Positions 7,035 to 15,660 of a stretch of DNA of 34,922 bases are shown here, piece by piece. How positions within the stretch are numbered: position 1 is the first letter of the stretch; each line of letters starts with the position of its first letter. The notes beneath the pieces were generated by a model, which saw only the letters and a program-made list of their open reading frames with translations, ran no database searches and was not told where the DNA came from. Made by a program: the position numbers and the translations under genes. The DNA comes from an uncultured Bacteroidota bacterium (GTDB lineage Bacteria > Bacteroidota > Bacteroidia > Flavobacteriales > Flavobacteriaceae), in assembly GCA_903913315.1 (NCBI GenBank), contig CAIWKX010000104.1, positions 1 to 34,922 of the forward strand. The letters are read 5' to 3'.

Positions 7035-8549
7035 TAAACTAGCAATTGCTTGTTCCAATCGCTTAATGGTTTCGTCTTTTCCAAGCAATTCTACAATATC
7101 AAATAGATGAGGCCCTTTTAAAGCGCCAACCAAACTCAAACGGAATGGTTGCATCACTTTTCCCATGCCAATTTCATTTTTCGTCATCCAATCTTTTACG
7201 ATAGTTTCAATGTTTATTGAAGTGAAATCGCCAATGTTTTCTAATACAGAAATCAATTGTTGCATTAAATTAGGTGTTTCTTCTTTCCAATTCTTTGCTG
7301 CTTTTTCATCATAAGATGTTGGCGCTACAAAGAAATAATGAGCCAGTTCCCAAAAATCGGCAACAAAATCGGCGCGTTCTTTTATTAAAGAAACTATTTT
7401 TATAAGCTTTTCGTCTGTCACACTGAGCGCAGTCGAAGTGCCATTTTTTTCTAACTCTTTTTTGAAAGCATCGGCTAAACTATCATCACTTTGCTGCTGC
7501 AAATATTGATGATTGAACCATTTGTTTTTCTCTGGATCAAATTTAGCTCCAGCTTTATGAACTCTATTCAAATCAAATTTTTCTGCTAATTCTTCCAAAG
7601 AAAATAATTCTTGATCGGTACCGTCATTCCATCCCAATAAGGCTAGAAAGTTAACCACAGCTTCCGGGAAAAATCCTTTTTCTCTATATCCAGATGAAAT
7701 CCCTTCCTCGGTTTTCCATTCTAAAGGAAATACTGGAAACCCCATTTTATCGCCATCACGTTTTGATAATTTTCCGTTTCCTATTGGTTTTAAAATCAAT
7801 GGTAAATGAGCAAATTCAGGTGCTTCCCAGCCAAATGCTTTATACAATAAACTGTGCAAAGGCATAGATGGCAACCATTCTTCCCCACGAATAACATGCG
7901 AGGTTTCCATCAAATGATCATCAACAATATTCGCTAAATGATAAGTTGGCATCCCGTCTGATTTGAACAAAACTTTATCGTCTAACAAGTTTGTTTCAAA
8001 TTTAATATCTCCTCGAATGATGTCATGCAAATGCAACGTTTCATTTACAGGAGTTTTAAATCGGATGACATAATCTTCGCCAGCAGCAATTCGTTTATCA
8101 GTTTCTTCTTTTGAAATAACTAATGAAGTATCTAATTTCTCCCGATTGTGCCAATTGTAAATGAATGTTTTTCCTTCGGCTTCGTGCTGTTTTCTGTGGG
8201 CATCCAAAACTTCTGCAGTATCAAAAGCATAATAGGCCCAACCCGAATTTATCAATTGGTCAGCATATTGTTTATATATATATTTGCGTTCCGATTGTCT
8301 GTAAGGTCCAAATTTTTCGTTCTTTCCAACAGTTTCACTAGGTGCAATTCCTAGCCATTCTAAAGCTTCAAAAATATATTCTTCTGCTCCAGAAACAAAG
8401 CGATTCTGGTCAGTGTCTTCTATACGCAAATAGAAAACGCCGTTATTTTTTTTAGCAAATAAATAATTAAATAAGGCAGTTCTAACCCCACCAATATGCA
8501 AAGGTCCAGTTGGACTTGGTGCAAAACGCACACGAACTTGTTTAGACAT
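7032..8549 (-). CDS. gltX: Glutamyl-tRNA synthetase
   Basis: A 505-residue class Ic synthetase that charges tRNA-Glu in the cytosol. The HIGH-type motif PSPTGPLHIGG is at residues 11-21, the Rossmann-fold segment YLRIEDTDQNR follows, and the KMSKS-type loop is KLSKR at 260-264. Length is normal for Bacteroidetes. Residues 371-379 (TSTALSVTD), in the anticodon-binding half, are encoded by a sequence that looks like a dispersed intergenic repeat (see findings). The ATG at 8549 is preceded by a -7 element about 53 nt upstream. With glnS also present, tRNA-Gln is charged directly and this enzyme is presumably discriminating. Confidence 0.95.
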   Translation of the reverse strand: MSKQVRVRFAPSPTGPLHIGGVRTALFNYLFAKKNNGVFYLRIEDTDQNRFVSGAEEYIFEALEWLGIAPSETVGKNEKFGPYRQSERKYIYKQYADQLINSGWAYYAFDTAEVLDAHRKQHEAEGKTFIYNWHNREKLDTSLVISKEETDKRIAAGEDYVIRFKTPVNETLHLHDIIRGDIKFETNLLDDKVLFKSDGMPTYHLANIVDDHLMETSHVIRGEEWLPSMPLHSLLYKAFGWEAPEFAHLPLILKPIGNGKLSKRDGDKMGFPVFPLEWKTEEGISSGYREKGFFPEAVVNFLALLGWNDGTDQELFSLEELAEKFDLNRVHKAGAKFDPEKNKWFNHQYLQQQSDDSLADAFKKELEKNGTSTALSVTDEKLIKIVSLIKERADFVADFWELAHYFFVAPTSYDEKAAKNWKEETPNLMQQLISVLENIGDFTSINIETIVKDWMTKNEIGMGKVMQPFRLSLVGALKGPHLFDIVELLGKDETIKRLEQAIASL

Positions 8550-8602
8550 TTTTTGTAATTATAATTAATTCAATTTAACTCCAAGCCTGTCGAAGTATGG
8601 AG

Positions 8603-8610
8603 CAAAGATA
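8603..8610 (-). promoter_or_regulatory. -7 element of gltX promoter
   Basis: TATCTTTG on the minus strand matches TAnnTTTG. The leader of about 45-50 nt carries CTTCGACAGGC inside an imperfect inverted repeat (CTCCA...TGGAG, 8580-8603). Confidence 0.55.
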
Positions 8611-8691
8611 CAATTTTAGGCATAAGTGAGAAGTTAAAAGACATCAGCAATAGAAATGTGCACTATAAAAATCTTAACAAACTTTTAGCTA

Positions 8692-8721
8692 TTGCTTAAT
8701 ACCTAAATTTTATTACTTTTA
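8692..8721 (+). promoter_or_regulatory. Promoter of the DUF4175-ybeY operon
   Basis: TTG (8692-8694), a 19-nt spacer and TACTTTTA (8714-8721) match the flavobacterial promoter with one difference at the last base. The start codon follows 27 nt later. Confidence 0.5.
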
Positions 8722-8748
8722 TCGGTTATAAACAAATGATTAACAATT

Positions 8749-11700
8749 TTGGAAAATCAGAACATAATTTATAGTAAACTTGAACAGTTTATTAAGAAGT
8801 TTTACACCAACGAATTGCTACGGGGCACTATTTTCTTCGTAGGAATTGGATTGATTTATTTTCTTTTTACTCTTTTTATAGAATACTTTCTTTGGTTAAA
8901 ACCTGCAGCAAGAACCGTTTTGTTTTGGACATTCATTGTGGTCGAACTTTTTCTCTTGCTTCGATTTATATTATTTCCAATATTTAAGTTATTCAAACTT
9001 CAAAAAGGAATCAATTATGACGATGCTTCTAAAATCATAGGAAACCATTTCAGCGAAGTGGGGGATAAGCTGACGAACTTTTTGCAATTATCGCAAGACA
9101 CCAATACATCAGAATTATTACTGGCTTCCATAGATCAAAAGGCCAATACTTTACAACCTATTCCGTTTGGAAATGCTATTAATTTTGGTAAGAACAAGAA
9201 GTTTTTGCCTTTGGCTATTATTCCAATTTTATTCTTTGCTTTTTTCTATTTATCCGGAAACAGTAATTTTATTTCACAAAGTTTTAATCGTGTGGTGCAT
9301 TATAAAGAGCAATTTTTGCCACCAGCACCATTTGAATTTCAAGTATTGAATAAGAATTTGCAAACCGAACAAAACCAAGATTTTCTTTTAAAGGTGAAAA
9401 CTGTTGGTAAAGTTGTTCCAGAAAATGCCATGATTTTGATAGGTAACGAAAGTTATTATATGGAAAGCAATAAAGCGGGTGAGTTTCAATTTGTGATTCC
9501 TAAACCAAAAGAAAATATAGCCTTTCATATTGAAGCCAACGATGTTTCTTCGCACCAATATGAGTTAAATGTGGTTACTGTTCCTTCTATTGCTAATTTT
9601 GAAATGGTGTTAAATTTCCCTGGATATTTAAATAAAAAAGCAGAAATAATTAAAGGAACTGGCAATGCTGTGATGCCGGAAGGGACTCGCGTAACTTGGA
9701 GAATGAATACGTTGGCTACGCAAAGAGTGGAATGGATAGACGCCACAACAAAATATGGTTTTGTAAAGCAAGAGAATCAGTTTTTATTGTCTAAAAATAT
9801 TGTTCAAAATACCGATTACCAGATTGTTACTTCTAATAATAAAGTTCAGAATTACGAGAAATTAAATTATCAGATTTCTGTAGTTAAAGATCAATATCCT
9901 ACTATTTCTGTTGGAAACGCTCCAGACAGTCTTAAAATTGAAAAAAATTATGTTTTAGGACAGGTTTCTGATGATTACGGACTTTCTAAATTACAGGTAG
10001 TATATTATCCAAAAGACAAGCCTAATTTAGCTAAACGTGGAACAATTGCTGTGAAACGAGATGTTTATGATCAGTTTGTCTTTTCATTCCCAAGTAATCT
10101 TCCTGTTGAACAAGGGGTTTCTTATGAATATTATTTCGAAGTTTTTGATAATGATGCCATTCATAATTTCAAGAGTACAAAATCATCGGTTTTCTCTAAT
10201 AGAATAGCAACTGAAACTGAAAAAGAAGATCAAGTATTACAACAACAAAATGATAATATTAATTCTTTAGAAAAGTCACTTAAAACCCAAGATAAACAGC
10301 TTAATGAAATGGAAAAGTTGCAAAAAATGGGCAAGGAGAAAGACAATTTGGAGTTTAAAGAACAACAAAAAGTAAACGATTTCTTGAATAAACAAAAGCA
10401 GCAAGATGAAGTGATGAAGAATTTTGCTGAAAAAATGAAAGACAATCTCGATAAAGTTAAAACAGAAAAGAAAGATGAAGTAAAAGAGCTTCTGAAAGAA
10501 CGTTTGGATAAAGTCGATAAGGATTTAGACAAAAATAAAAAGCTTTTAGAGGAACTTCAAAAGTTAAATGAAAAATTACAAAAAGAAGAATTGTTCGAAA
10601 AAATGGACAAGGTTAAACAAGATAGTAAAAACCAAACTAAGAGTTTGCAACAATTAGTCGAACTCACTAAGAAATACTATGTTGAAAAGAAAGCGGAACA
10701 AATTGCTGATAAGTTAGAAAAACTTTCTGAAAAACAAGACAAACTTTCTGAAAATGAAAAAGAAAATTCTACTGCAAAACAAGAGGAAATTAATAAAGAA
10801 TTCGATAAGATTCAAGAAGAATTAAAAGAGTTGCAAAAAGACAATAAGGAATTAAAAACGCCTGTTGATCTTCCCGATACTGCGCCAAAACAGAAAAGCA
10901 TTGATGAGGATTTAAAAAACGCATCCGATCAGTTAAAAAAAGACTCCAAAGCGGGTGCTAAACCAAAGCAAAAAAGTGCTTCTAAAAAAATGAAGCAAAT
11001 GAGTCAGGATATGCAGTCAAGTATGGAAATGGGCGAGAAAGAACAAATGGATGAAGATGTTGCTATGTTGCGTCAAATTTTGGATAATCTTTTAGCCTAT
11101 TCATTTTCACAGGAAGAGGTAATGAAACAATTTAAAGGATTAAAAAGGGGGTCGCCATCGTTCAATAAGAACCTTAAAATTCAACAAGATTTAAAGCAAC
11201 AATTTAAGCACGTTGATGATTCGTTATTTGCCTTATCACTTCGTAATCCTAAGATTGCTGAAGAGGTGACGACGGAGATAGGAAATGTCGAATACAATGT
11301 TGATAAATCTATTGAAACATTGGCAGATGCAAATGTTCCAAAAGGAGTTTCTCATCAACAATTTGCTACTAGTGCGGCAAATAAATTAGCAGATATGTTA
11401 GCATCTACTTTAAATAGTATGCAAATGCAAATGTCAATGTCCGGAACAGGAAAAGGGAAACCAAAACCAGGAGAAGGGAGCGGAATGCAATTACCTGATA
11501 TTATCAAAAAGCAGGAAGGTCTCGGCCAAAAAGCCAAAAAAGGAATGAAACCTGGCCAAAAGCCTGGAGAAGGTCAAGGTGGAAAAGAGGGTGAAAAAGA
11601 AGGAGGTAAAGAGGGCAAAGGTAAAGAGGGTAAGGACGGCAAAGAGGGAAATGGAAAAGAAGGTAAGAATGGACAGGGTTCTGGTGGTAGCGGTCAAGGC

Positions 11701-12144
11701 AACAAACAAGGAGAAAATGGACAAGATGGTGAAGGAGATGCCAAGGCAATTATGGAGATTTATAAAGAACAACAACAACTGCGCGAGGCGTTGCAAAACG
11801 AATTGAATAAACAAGGATTAGGAGGTCAAGGTCAAAACGCTTTAGATCAAATGAAACAAATTGAAAAACAATTACTGAACAAAGGCTTCAATAATGATGT
11901 GCTGCAAAAGATGTTGAATTTGAAATATGAATTATTGAAGTTGGATAAAGCAATTCAACAACAAGGTGAAGAAAAGAAACGTCAATCAGAAACAAACAAG
12001 AAAGAGTTTACTAATCCCACAAATGCACTTCCAACACGTTTACAAGAATATTTAAATAGTGTTGAAATTTTAAACAGACAAACATTACCTTTGCGCTCTA
12101 ATTATAGCCAAAAAGTGCAAGAATATTTTAAAACCAATGATTAG
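8749..12144 (+). CDS. DUF4175 family membrane protein with TTG start
   Basis: An 1131-residue protein. The start must be TTG at 8749 (MENQNIIYSKLEQFI): an in-frame TGA lies at 8737-8739 and no ATG precedes the conserved first helix. Membrane segments are at about 24-46, 56-77 and 148-168. A large middle part is probably extracytoplasmic beta-rich (about 190-490). A long Lys/Glu/Gln coiled coil covers about 490-760. Near residues 935-995 a low-complexity tract of Gly, Lys and Glu repeats, then a helical tail, closes the protein. DUF4175 proteins are common in Bacteroidetes and of unknown function; the layout suggests an inner-membrane-anchored envelope protein. The last 8 bases overlap ybeY, so the two are translationally coupled. 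Confidence 0.85.
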   Translation: MENQNIIYSKLEQFIKKFYTNELLRGTIFFVGIGLIYFLFTLFIEYFLWLKPAARTVLFWTFIVVELFLLLRFILFPIFKLFKLQKGINYDDASKIIGNHFSEVGDKLTNFLQLSQDTNTSELLLASIDQKANTLQPIPFGNAINFGKNKKFLPLAIIPILFFAFFYLSGNSNFISQSFNRVVHYKEQFLPPAPFEFQVLNKNLQTEQNQDFLLKVKTVGKVVPENAMILIGNESYYMESNKAGEFQFVIPKPKENIAFHIEANDVSSHQYELNVVTVPSIANFEMVLNFPGYLNKKAEIIKGTGNAVMPEGTRVTWRMNTLATQRVEWIDATTKYGFVKQENQFLLSKNIVQNTDYQIVTSNNKVQNYEKLNYQISVVKDQYPTISVGNAPDSLKIEKNYVLGQVSDDYGLSKLQVVYYPKDKPNLAKRGTIAVKRDVYDQFVFSFPSNLPVEQGVSYEYYFEVFDNDAIHNFKSTKSSVFSNRIATETEKEDQVLQQQNDNINSLEKSLKTQDKQLNEMEKLQKMGKEKDNLEFKEQQKVNDFLNKQKQQDEVMKNFAEKMKDNLDKVKTEKKDEVKELLKERLDKVDKDLDKNKKLLEELQKLNEKLQKEELFEKMDKVKQDSKNQTKSLQQLVELTKKYYVEKKAEQIADKLEKLSEKQDKLSENEKENSTAKQEEINKEFDKIQEELKELQKDNKELKTPVDLPDTAPKQKSIDEDLKNASDQLKKDSKAGAKPKQKSASKKMKQMSQDMQSSMEMGEKEQMDEDVAMLRQILDNLLAYSFSQEEVMKQFKGLKRGSPSFNKNLKIQQDLKQQFKHVDDSLFALSLRNPKIAEEVTTEIGNVEYNVDKSIETLADANVPKGVSHQQFATSAANKLADMLASTLNSMQMQMSMSGTGKGKPKPGEGSGMQLPDIIKKQEGLGQKAKKGMKPGQKPGEGQGGKEGEKEGGKEGKGKEGKDGKEGNGKEGKNGQGSGGSGQGNKQGENGQDGEGDAKAIMEIYKEQQQLREALQNELNKQGLGGQGQNALDQMKQIEKQLLNKGFNNDVLQKMLNLKYELLKLDKAIQQQGEEKKRQSETNKKEFTNPTNALPTRLQEYLNSVEILNRQTLPLRSNYSQKVQEYFKTND

Positions 12145-12556
12145 TTTTAATTACGAATTGGAGTTTATACTTCAAGATGAATCGCTCTATGCAGAATGGA
12201 TTTCTCAAGTAATTCAATCAGAAAGCAAAAAAGAAGGAGATATTAATTATGTCTTTTGTGATGACGATTATATTTTGCAGATTAACCAACAGTATCTGAA
12301 TCACGACTATTATACTGACATTATCAGTTTCGATTATTGTGTAGGAAACGAATTACACGGAGATATTTTTATTTCTATTGATAGAGTCCGTGAAAATGCT
12401 GCAGATTACAATGTCTCTTTTGAGGAGGAATTAAAAAGAGTACTAATTCACGGAGTCTTGCATTACTGTGGGTATAAAGATAAAACGGAAGACGAGGAGC
12501 TGCTAATGCGCTCCAAAGAAAACAATGCGATAGAAATGTTCCACGTGGAACGTTAG
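12137..12556 (+). CDS. ybeY: Endoribonuclease YbeY
   Basis: A 139-residue single-strand-specific endoribonuclease acting in 16S rRNA 3' maturation and ribosome quality control in the cytosol. The metal site motif is HGVLHYCGYKD, with His105 and His109 as ligands; the third ligand position, usually His, is Asp115 here (GYKDKTEDE). I recall this variant as common in Bacteroidetes. The ATG lies inside the DUF4175 coding end (ATGATTAG overlap). The last codons, MFHVER, are formed by a parS-like palindrome. mnmG follows after about 80 bp. Confidence 0.92.
   Translation: MISFNYELEFILQDESLYAEWISQVIQSESKKEGDINYVFCDDDYILQINQQYLNHDYYTDIISFDYCVGNELHGDIFISIDRVRENAADYNVSFEEELKRVLIHGVLHYCGYKDKTEDEELLMRSKENNAIEMFHVER
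12537..12552. other. parS-like site 1 (inside ybeY 3' end)
   Basis: TGTTCCACGTGGAACG matches the bacterial parS consensus TGTTNCACGTGNAACA at every fixed position but the last. It forms the final codons of ybeY. Confidence 0.7.
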
Positions 12557-12586
12557 GATGCGCTTTAGGGAAATCAAAACGATAAC

Positions 12587-12602
12587 TGTTCCACGTGGAA
12601 CA
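12587..12602. other. parS-like site 2 (before mnmG)
   Basis: TGTTCCACGTGGAACA is a perfect 16-bp palindrome and matches the parS consensus completely. It lies 50 bp from site 1 and 38 bp before the mnmG ATG. Confidence 0.8.
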
Positions 12603-12639
12603 AAACAAAATGGGGTTAGCTCCCTTATTATCAAACACC

Positions 12640-14511
12640 ATGTTTTTAGAAAGATACGATGTTATTGTGGTTGGTGCAGGTCATGCGGGGTGTGAGGCTG
12701 CAGCCGCAGCTGCCAATTTGGGATGTTCTACCTTGTTGGTTACAATGAGTCTGCAGAATATTGCGCAGATGTCTTGTAATCCTGCTATGGGCGGTATTGC
12801 AAAAGGACAAATTGTTCGGGAGATTGATGCTCTTGGCGGATATTCTGGAATTGTGTCTGATAAGACAGCTATTCAATTTAAAATGTTGAATAAATCAAAA
12901 GGGCCTGCAATGTGGTCACCTCGTGTTCAATCAGACCGTATGCGATTTTCTGAAGAGTGGCGCTTGATGTTGGAGAGAACACGCAATGTTGATTTTTACC
13001 AAGAAATGGTTTCTGGATTAATTATAAGAAACGGTAAAATTGAAGGGGTAAAAACATCATTAGGAATTGAAATAAAAGCCAAAACGGTTGTTTTGACAAA
13101 TGGCACTTTTTTAAATGGGTTAATTCATATTGGCGAAAAGCAATTTGGAGGAGGTAGAGCTGGAGAAAGTGCGGCCTATGGTATCAGTGAAGATTTAGTT
13201 AATGCAGGTTTTGAATCTGGTAGAATGAAAACAGGAACGCCACCTCGTGTGGATGGTAGGTCTTTAGATTATTCTAAAATGAGAGAAGAGCCGGGTGATG
13301 AAAATCCAGATAAGTTTTCGTATTCAGATGAAACCAAACCATTAATGAAACAAAGGCTTTGTCATATGACATACACCTCATTAGATGTTCATGATATTTT
13401 AAGAGAAGGATTTGATCGTTCACCCATGTTTAATGGGAGAATTAAATCCATCGGACCAAGATATTGTCCGTCAATTGAAGATAAGATTAATAGGTTCGCA
13501 GATAAAGAAAGGCATCAACTTTTTGTAGAGCCAGAAGGATGGGACACCGTTGAAGTATATGTAAACGGATTTTCTACTTCTTTACCCGAAGATGTTCAAT
13601 TTAAAGCCTTACGTTCTGTAGCTGGTTTTGAAAAGGTAAAGTTTTTTCGTCCAGGATATGCTATAGAATATGATTATTTTCCACCGACACAATTAAAACA
13701 CACTTTAGAAACCAAATTAGTTGTAGGATTGTATTTTGCTGGTCAAATAAATGGAACTACAGGTTATGAAGAAGCGGCATCACAAGGAATGATTGCAGGT
13801 ATTAATGCTGCATTGCAAGTGAAAGAACAGGAACCATTAATTTTAAAACGAGATGAAGCTTATATAGGCGTTTTAATAGATGATTTAATCACTAAAGGAA
13901 CAGAAGAACCTTATAGAATGTTTACTTCGCGGGCGGAGTACAGAACTCTTTTGCGTCAAGACAACGCAGACCATCGCTTAACCCCTAAATCATTTGAGAT
14001 CGGATTAGCTTCTGAAAAGAGAATGAAACGAATGGAAGAAAAATTTTCAAAAAGCGATGCCATGGTCTCCTTTTTTAAGGAAACAAGCGTGACAGTGGAA
14101 GAGGCAAATCCCATTTTGGAAGAAAAAGGAAGTTCTCCAATGATTCAAAGCGATAAAATGTATAAAGTATTTTCGCGTCCTCAAATTGATTTAGATGATT
14201 TTATTAAATTTGAAAAAGTTCAAAAATATATTAATGAACATGATTTAGACAAGGAAATTATCGAACAAGCAGAAATTAACGTGAAGTATTCGGGTTATAT
14301 TGAAAAAGAACGCAATAATGCGGATAAACTGACACGATTGGAAGATATGAAAATCCCAATTGATTTTGATTATTATAAAATAAAATCAATGTCAATTGAA
14401 GCCAAACAAAAATTAAGTAAAATACGCCCAGTTACCATTTCGCAAGCATCTAGAATAAGCGGAGTTTCACCTAGTGATGTTTCGGTGTTGTTAATTTACA
14501 TGGGAAGATAG
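12640..14511 (+). CDS. mnmG: tRNA uridine-5-carboxymethylaminomethyl modification enzyme
   Basis: A 623-residue FAD enzyme (GidA) that, with MnmE, builds the cmnm5 group on wobble uridine 34 of several tRNAs. The FAD-binding VVGAGHAGCEAA is at about residues 10-21, followed by the family signature SCNPAMGGIAKGQIVREIDALGG (split here as SCNPAMGGIAKG and IVREIDALGG). PRYCPSIEDKI and the C-terminal helical domain ending in SGVSPSDVSVLLIYMGR are also present. I place the start at ATG 12640 (MFLERYDVIVV), which gives the usual length; an upstream frame from GTG 12595 lies inside parS-like site 2, and ATG 12610 is a less likely alternative. It sits between parS-like sites, as mnmG often lies near replication origins. 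Confidence 0.95.
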   Translation: MFLERYDVIVVGAGHAGCEAAAAAANLGCSTLLVTMSLQNIAQMSCNPAMGGIAKGQIVREIDALGGYSGIVSDKTAIQFKMLNKSKGPAMWSPRVQSDRMRFSEEWRLMLERTRNVDFYQEMVSGLIIRNGKIEGVKTSLGIEIKAKTVVLTNGTFLNGLIHIGEKQFGGGRAGESAAYGISEDLVNAGFESGRMKTGTPPRVDGRSLDYSKMREEPGDENPDKFSYSDETKPLMKQRLCHMTYTSLDVHDILREGFDRSPMFNGRIKSIGPRYCPSIEDKINRFADKERHQLFVEPEGWDTVEVYVNGFSTSLPEDVQFKALRSVAGFEKVKFFRPGYAIEYDYFPPTQLKHTLETKLVVGLYFAGQINGTTGYEEAASQGMIAGINAALQVKEQEPLILKRDEAYIGVLIDDLITKGTEEPYRMFTSRAEYRTLLRQDNADHRLTPKSFEIGLASEKRMKRMEEKFSKSDAMVSFFKETSVTVEEANPILEEKGSSPMIQSDKMYKVFSRPQIDLDDFIKFEKVQKYINEHDLDKEIIEQAEINVKYSGYIEKERNNADKLTRLEDMKIPIDFDYYKIKSMSIEAKQKLSKIRPVTISQASRISGVSPSDVSVLLIYMGR

Positions 14512-14525
14512 TAGAATTTAAAATT

Positions 14526-14541
14526 TGTTCCACGTGAAACT
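14526..14541. other. parS-like site 3 (after mnmG)
   Basis: TGTTCCACGTGAAACT matches TGTTNCACGTGNAACA except the last base. It lies 15 bp after the mnmG stop, before the methyltransferase. Confidence 0.7.
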
Positions 14542-14575
14542 AACTTTGTCAACACCTATAAATAAAGAGAATTTA

Positions 14576-15427
14576 ATGAATATTGAAAACACAAAACATT
14601 TTTTAAGCGTTAAGGATTTTTCCGTTTCCCAAGAAACATTTGAGCTGCTTTATAGCGAAGAATTAGATATGTTGATTACTCATCCACAACCCTCATTAGA
14701 AAAACTTCCAAGCTATTATGAAAGTGTAGATTACATTTCGCATACGGATGGAAATACATCTTTATTTGAAAAAATGTATCAATTCATTAAAGGGATTGCC
14801 TTAAAAAATAAATTAAAACTCATCAATTCCCAATCACAAAAAGGAAGAATTTTAGATATAGGTGCAGGAGTAGGTGATTTTTTGTCAGTGGCTAAAAAAG
14901 AGGGTTGGGATACAATAGGAATTGAACCAAGTGAAAAAGCAAAAACAATTGCCAAAACAAAAGGTGTTAGTTTTGTAGAAAATCTTTTAGAATTGGAAAG
15001 TAATTCATTTGATGTAATTACTATGTGGCATGTTTTAGAACATGTTCCTGATTTAGAAAAACAAATCCAAGAATTAAAGCGATTGGTAAAACCAACAGGA
15101 ATCATAATTGTTGCTGTACCAAATTTTAAATCGTTTGATGCTAAACACTATCATAAATATTGGGCGGCTTATGATGTGCCTATTCATTTGTGGCACTTTT
15201 CTAAAACAGCAATCCAAAAGTTATTTGCTCGTCAAAATTTAGAATTAATAAAAGTGATTCCAATGAAATTTGATAGTTTTTATGTCAGTTTATTATCTGA
15301 AAAATACAAAACTGGAAAAATGAATTTTATTAAAGCTTTTTATATAGGATTGAAGTCAAATTGGAAAGGAAATCAAAATTCGGAATATTCCTCTCACATT
15401 TATCTCCTAAAAAACGCTAAAAACTAA
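14576..15427 (+). CDS. Class I SAM-dependent methyltransferase
   Basis: A 283-residue methyltransferase from ATG 14576. The SAM-binding motif I ILDIGAGVGDFL is at about residues 92-103, the acidic ribose contact is in IGIEPSEKAK, and motif IV/post-I is DVITMWHVLEHVPD. This matches the methyltransf_23/UbiG-like group. The substrate cannot be told; the HVLEHVPD form is common in enzymes of cell-surface glycan and small-molecule pathways. The longer frame from TTG 14525 encodes MFHVKL from the parS-like site and is rejected. It lies 64 bp behind mnmG, probably read from the same direction. No terminator is evident behind it, and 15428-15600 shows nothing recognisable. Confidence 0.85.
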   Translation: MNIENTKHFLSVKDFSVSQETFELLYSEELDMLITHPQPSLEKLPSYYESVDYISHTDGNTSLFEKMYQFIKGIALKNKLKLINSQSQKGRILDIGAGVGDFLSVAKKEGWDTIGIEPSEKAKTIAKTKGVSFVENLLELESNSFDVITMWHVLEHVPDLEKQIQELKRLVKPTGIIIVAVPNFKSFDAKHYHKYWAAYDVPIHLWHFSKTAIQKLFARQNLELIKVIPMKFDSFYVSLLSEKYKTGKMNFIKAFYIGLKSNWKGNQNSEYSSHIYLLKNAKN

Positions 15428-15600
15428 AATAAAAGCATTTTTCAATTCAATTTTATTAAAACACAGTTTGGCACATCAAAAAACAGAAGTTCTTTTAAAC
15501 AGCTTTATTTGAAGTCAAACACAATAAAGGTTAGCTATTAAAATACGGTAATCAATATACATGCTTTATAGTATTAAAAAACACCCAAATTTGTAACTTT

Positions 15601-15632
15601 TTGTCTTTTCAGATTAAAATTTTATACTTTTG
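15601..15632 (+). promoter_or_regulatory. Promoter of the OmpH-like gene
   Basis: TTG (15601-15603), a 21-nt spacer and TACTTTTG (15625-15632) match the flavobacterial promoter. The ATG at 15661 follows 28 nt later, so the TTG at 15601 is a promoter element and not a start codon. Confidence 0.7.
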
Positions 15633-15660
15633 GCAAATAGTAAAAATTAACAAATTAAAA

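Noticed and set aside
11491..11814. Minus-strand ORFs under the DUF4175 low-complexity region
   Set aside because: They are shadows of the Gly/Lys/Glu repeat codons, with no start context or family.
12595..12639. mnmG start at GTG 12595
   Set aside because: It lies inside the parS-like palindrome and would add 15 residues not typical of MnmG; ATG 12640 gives the family length.
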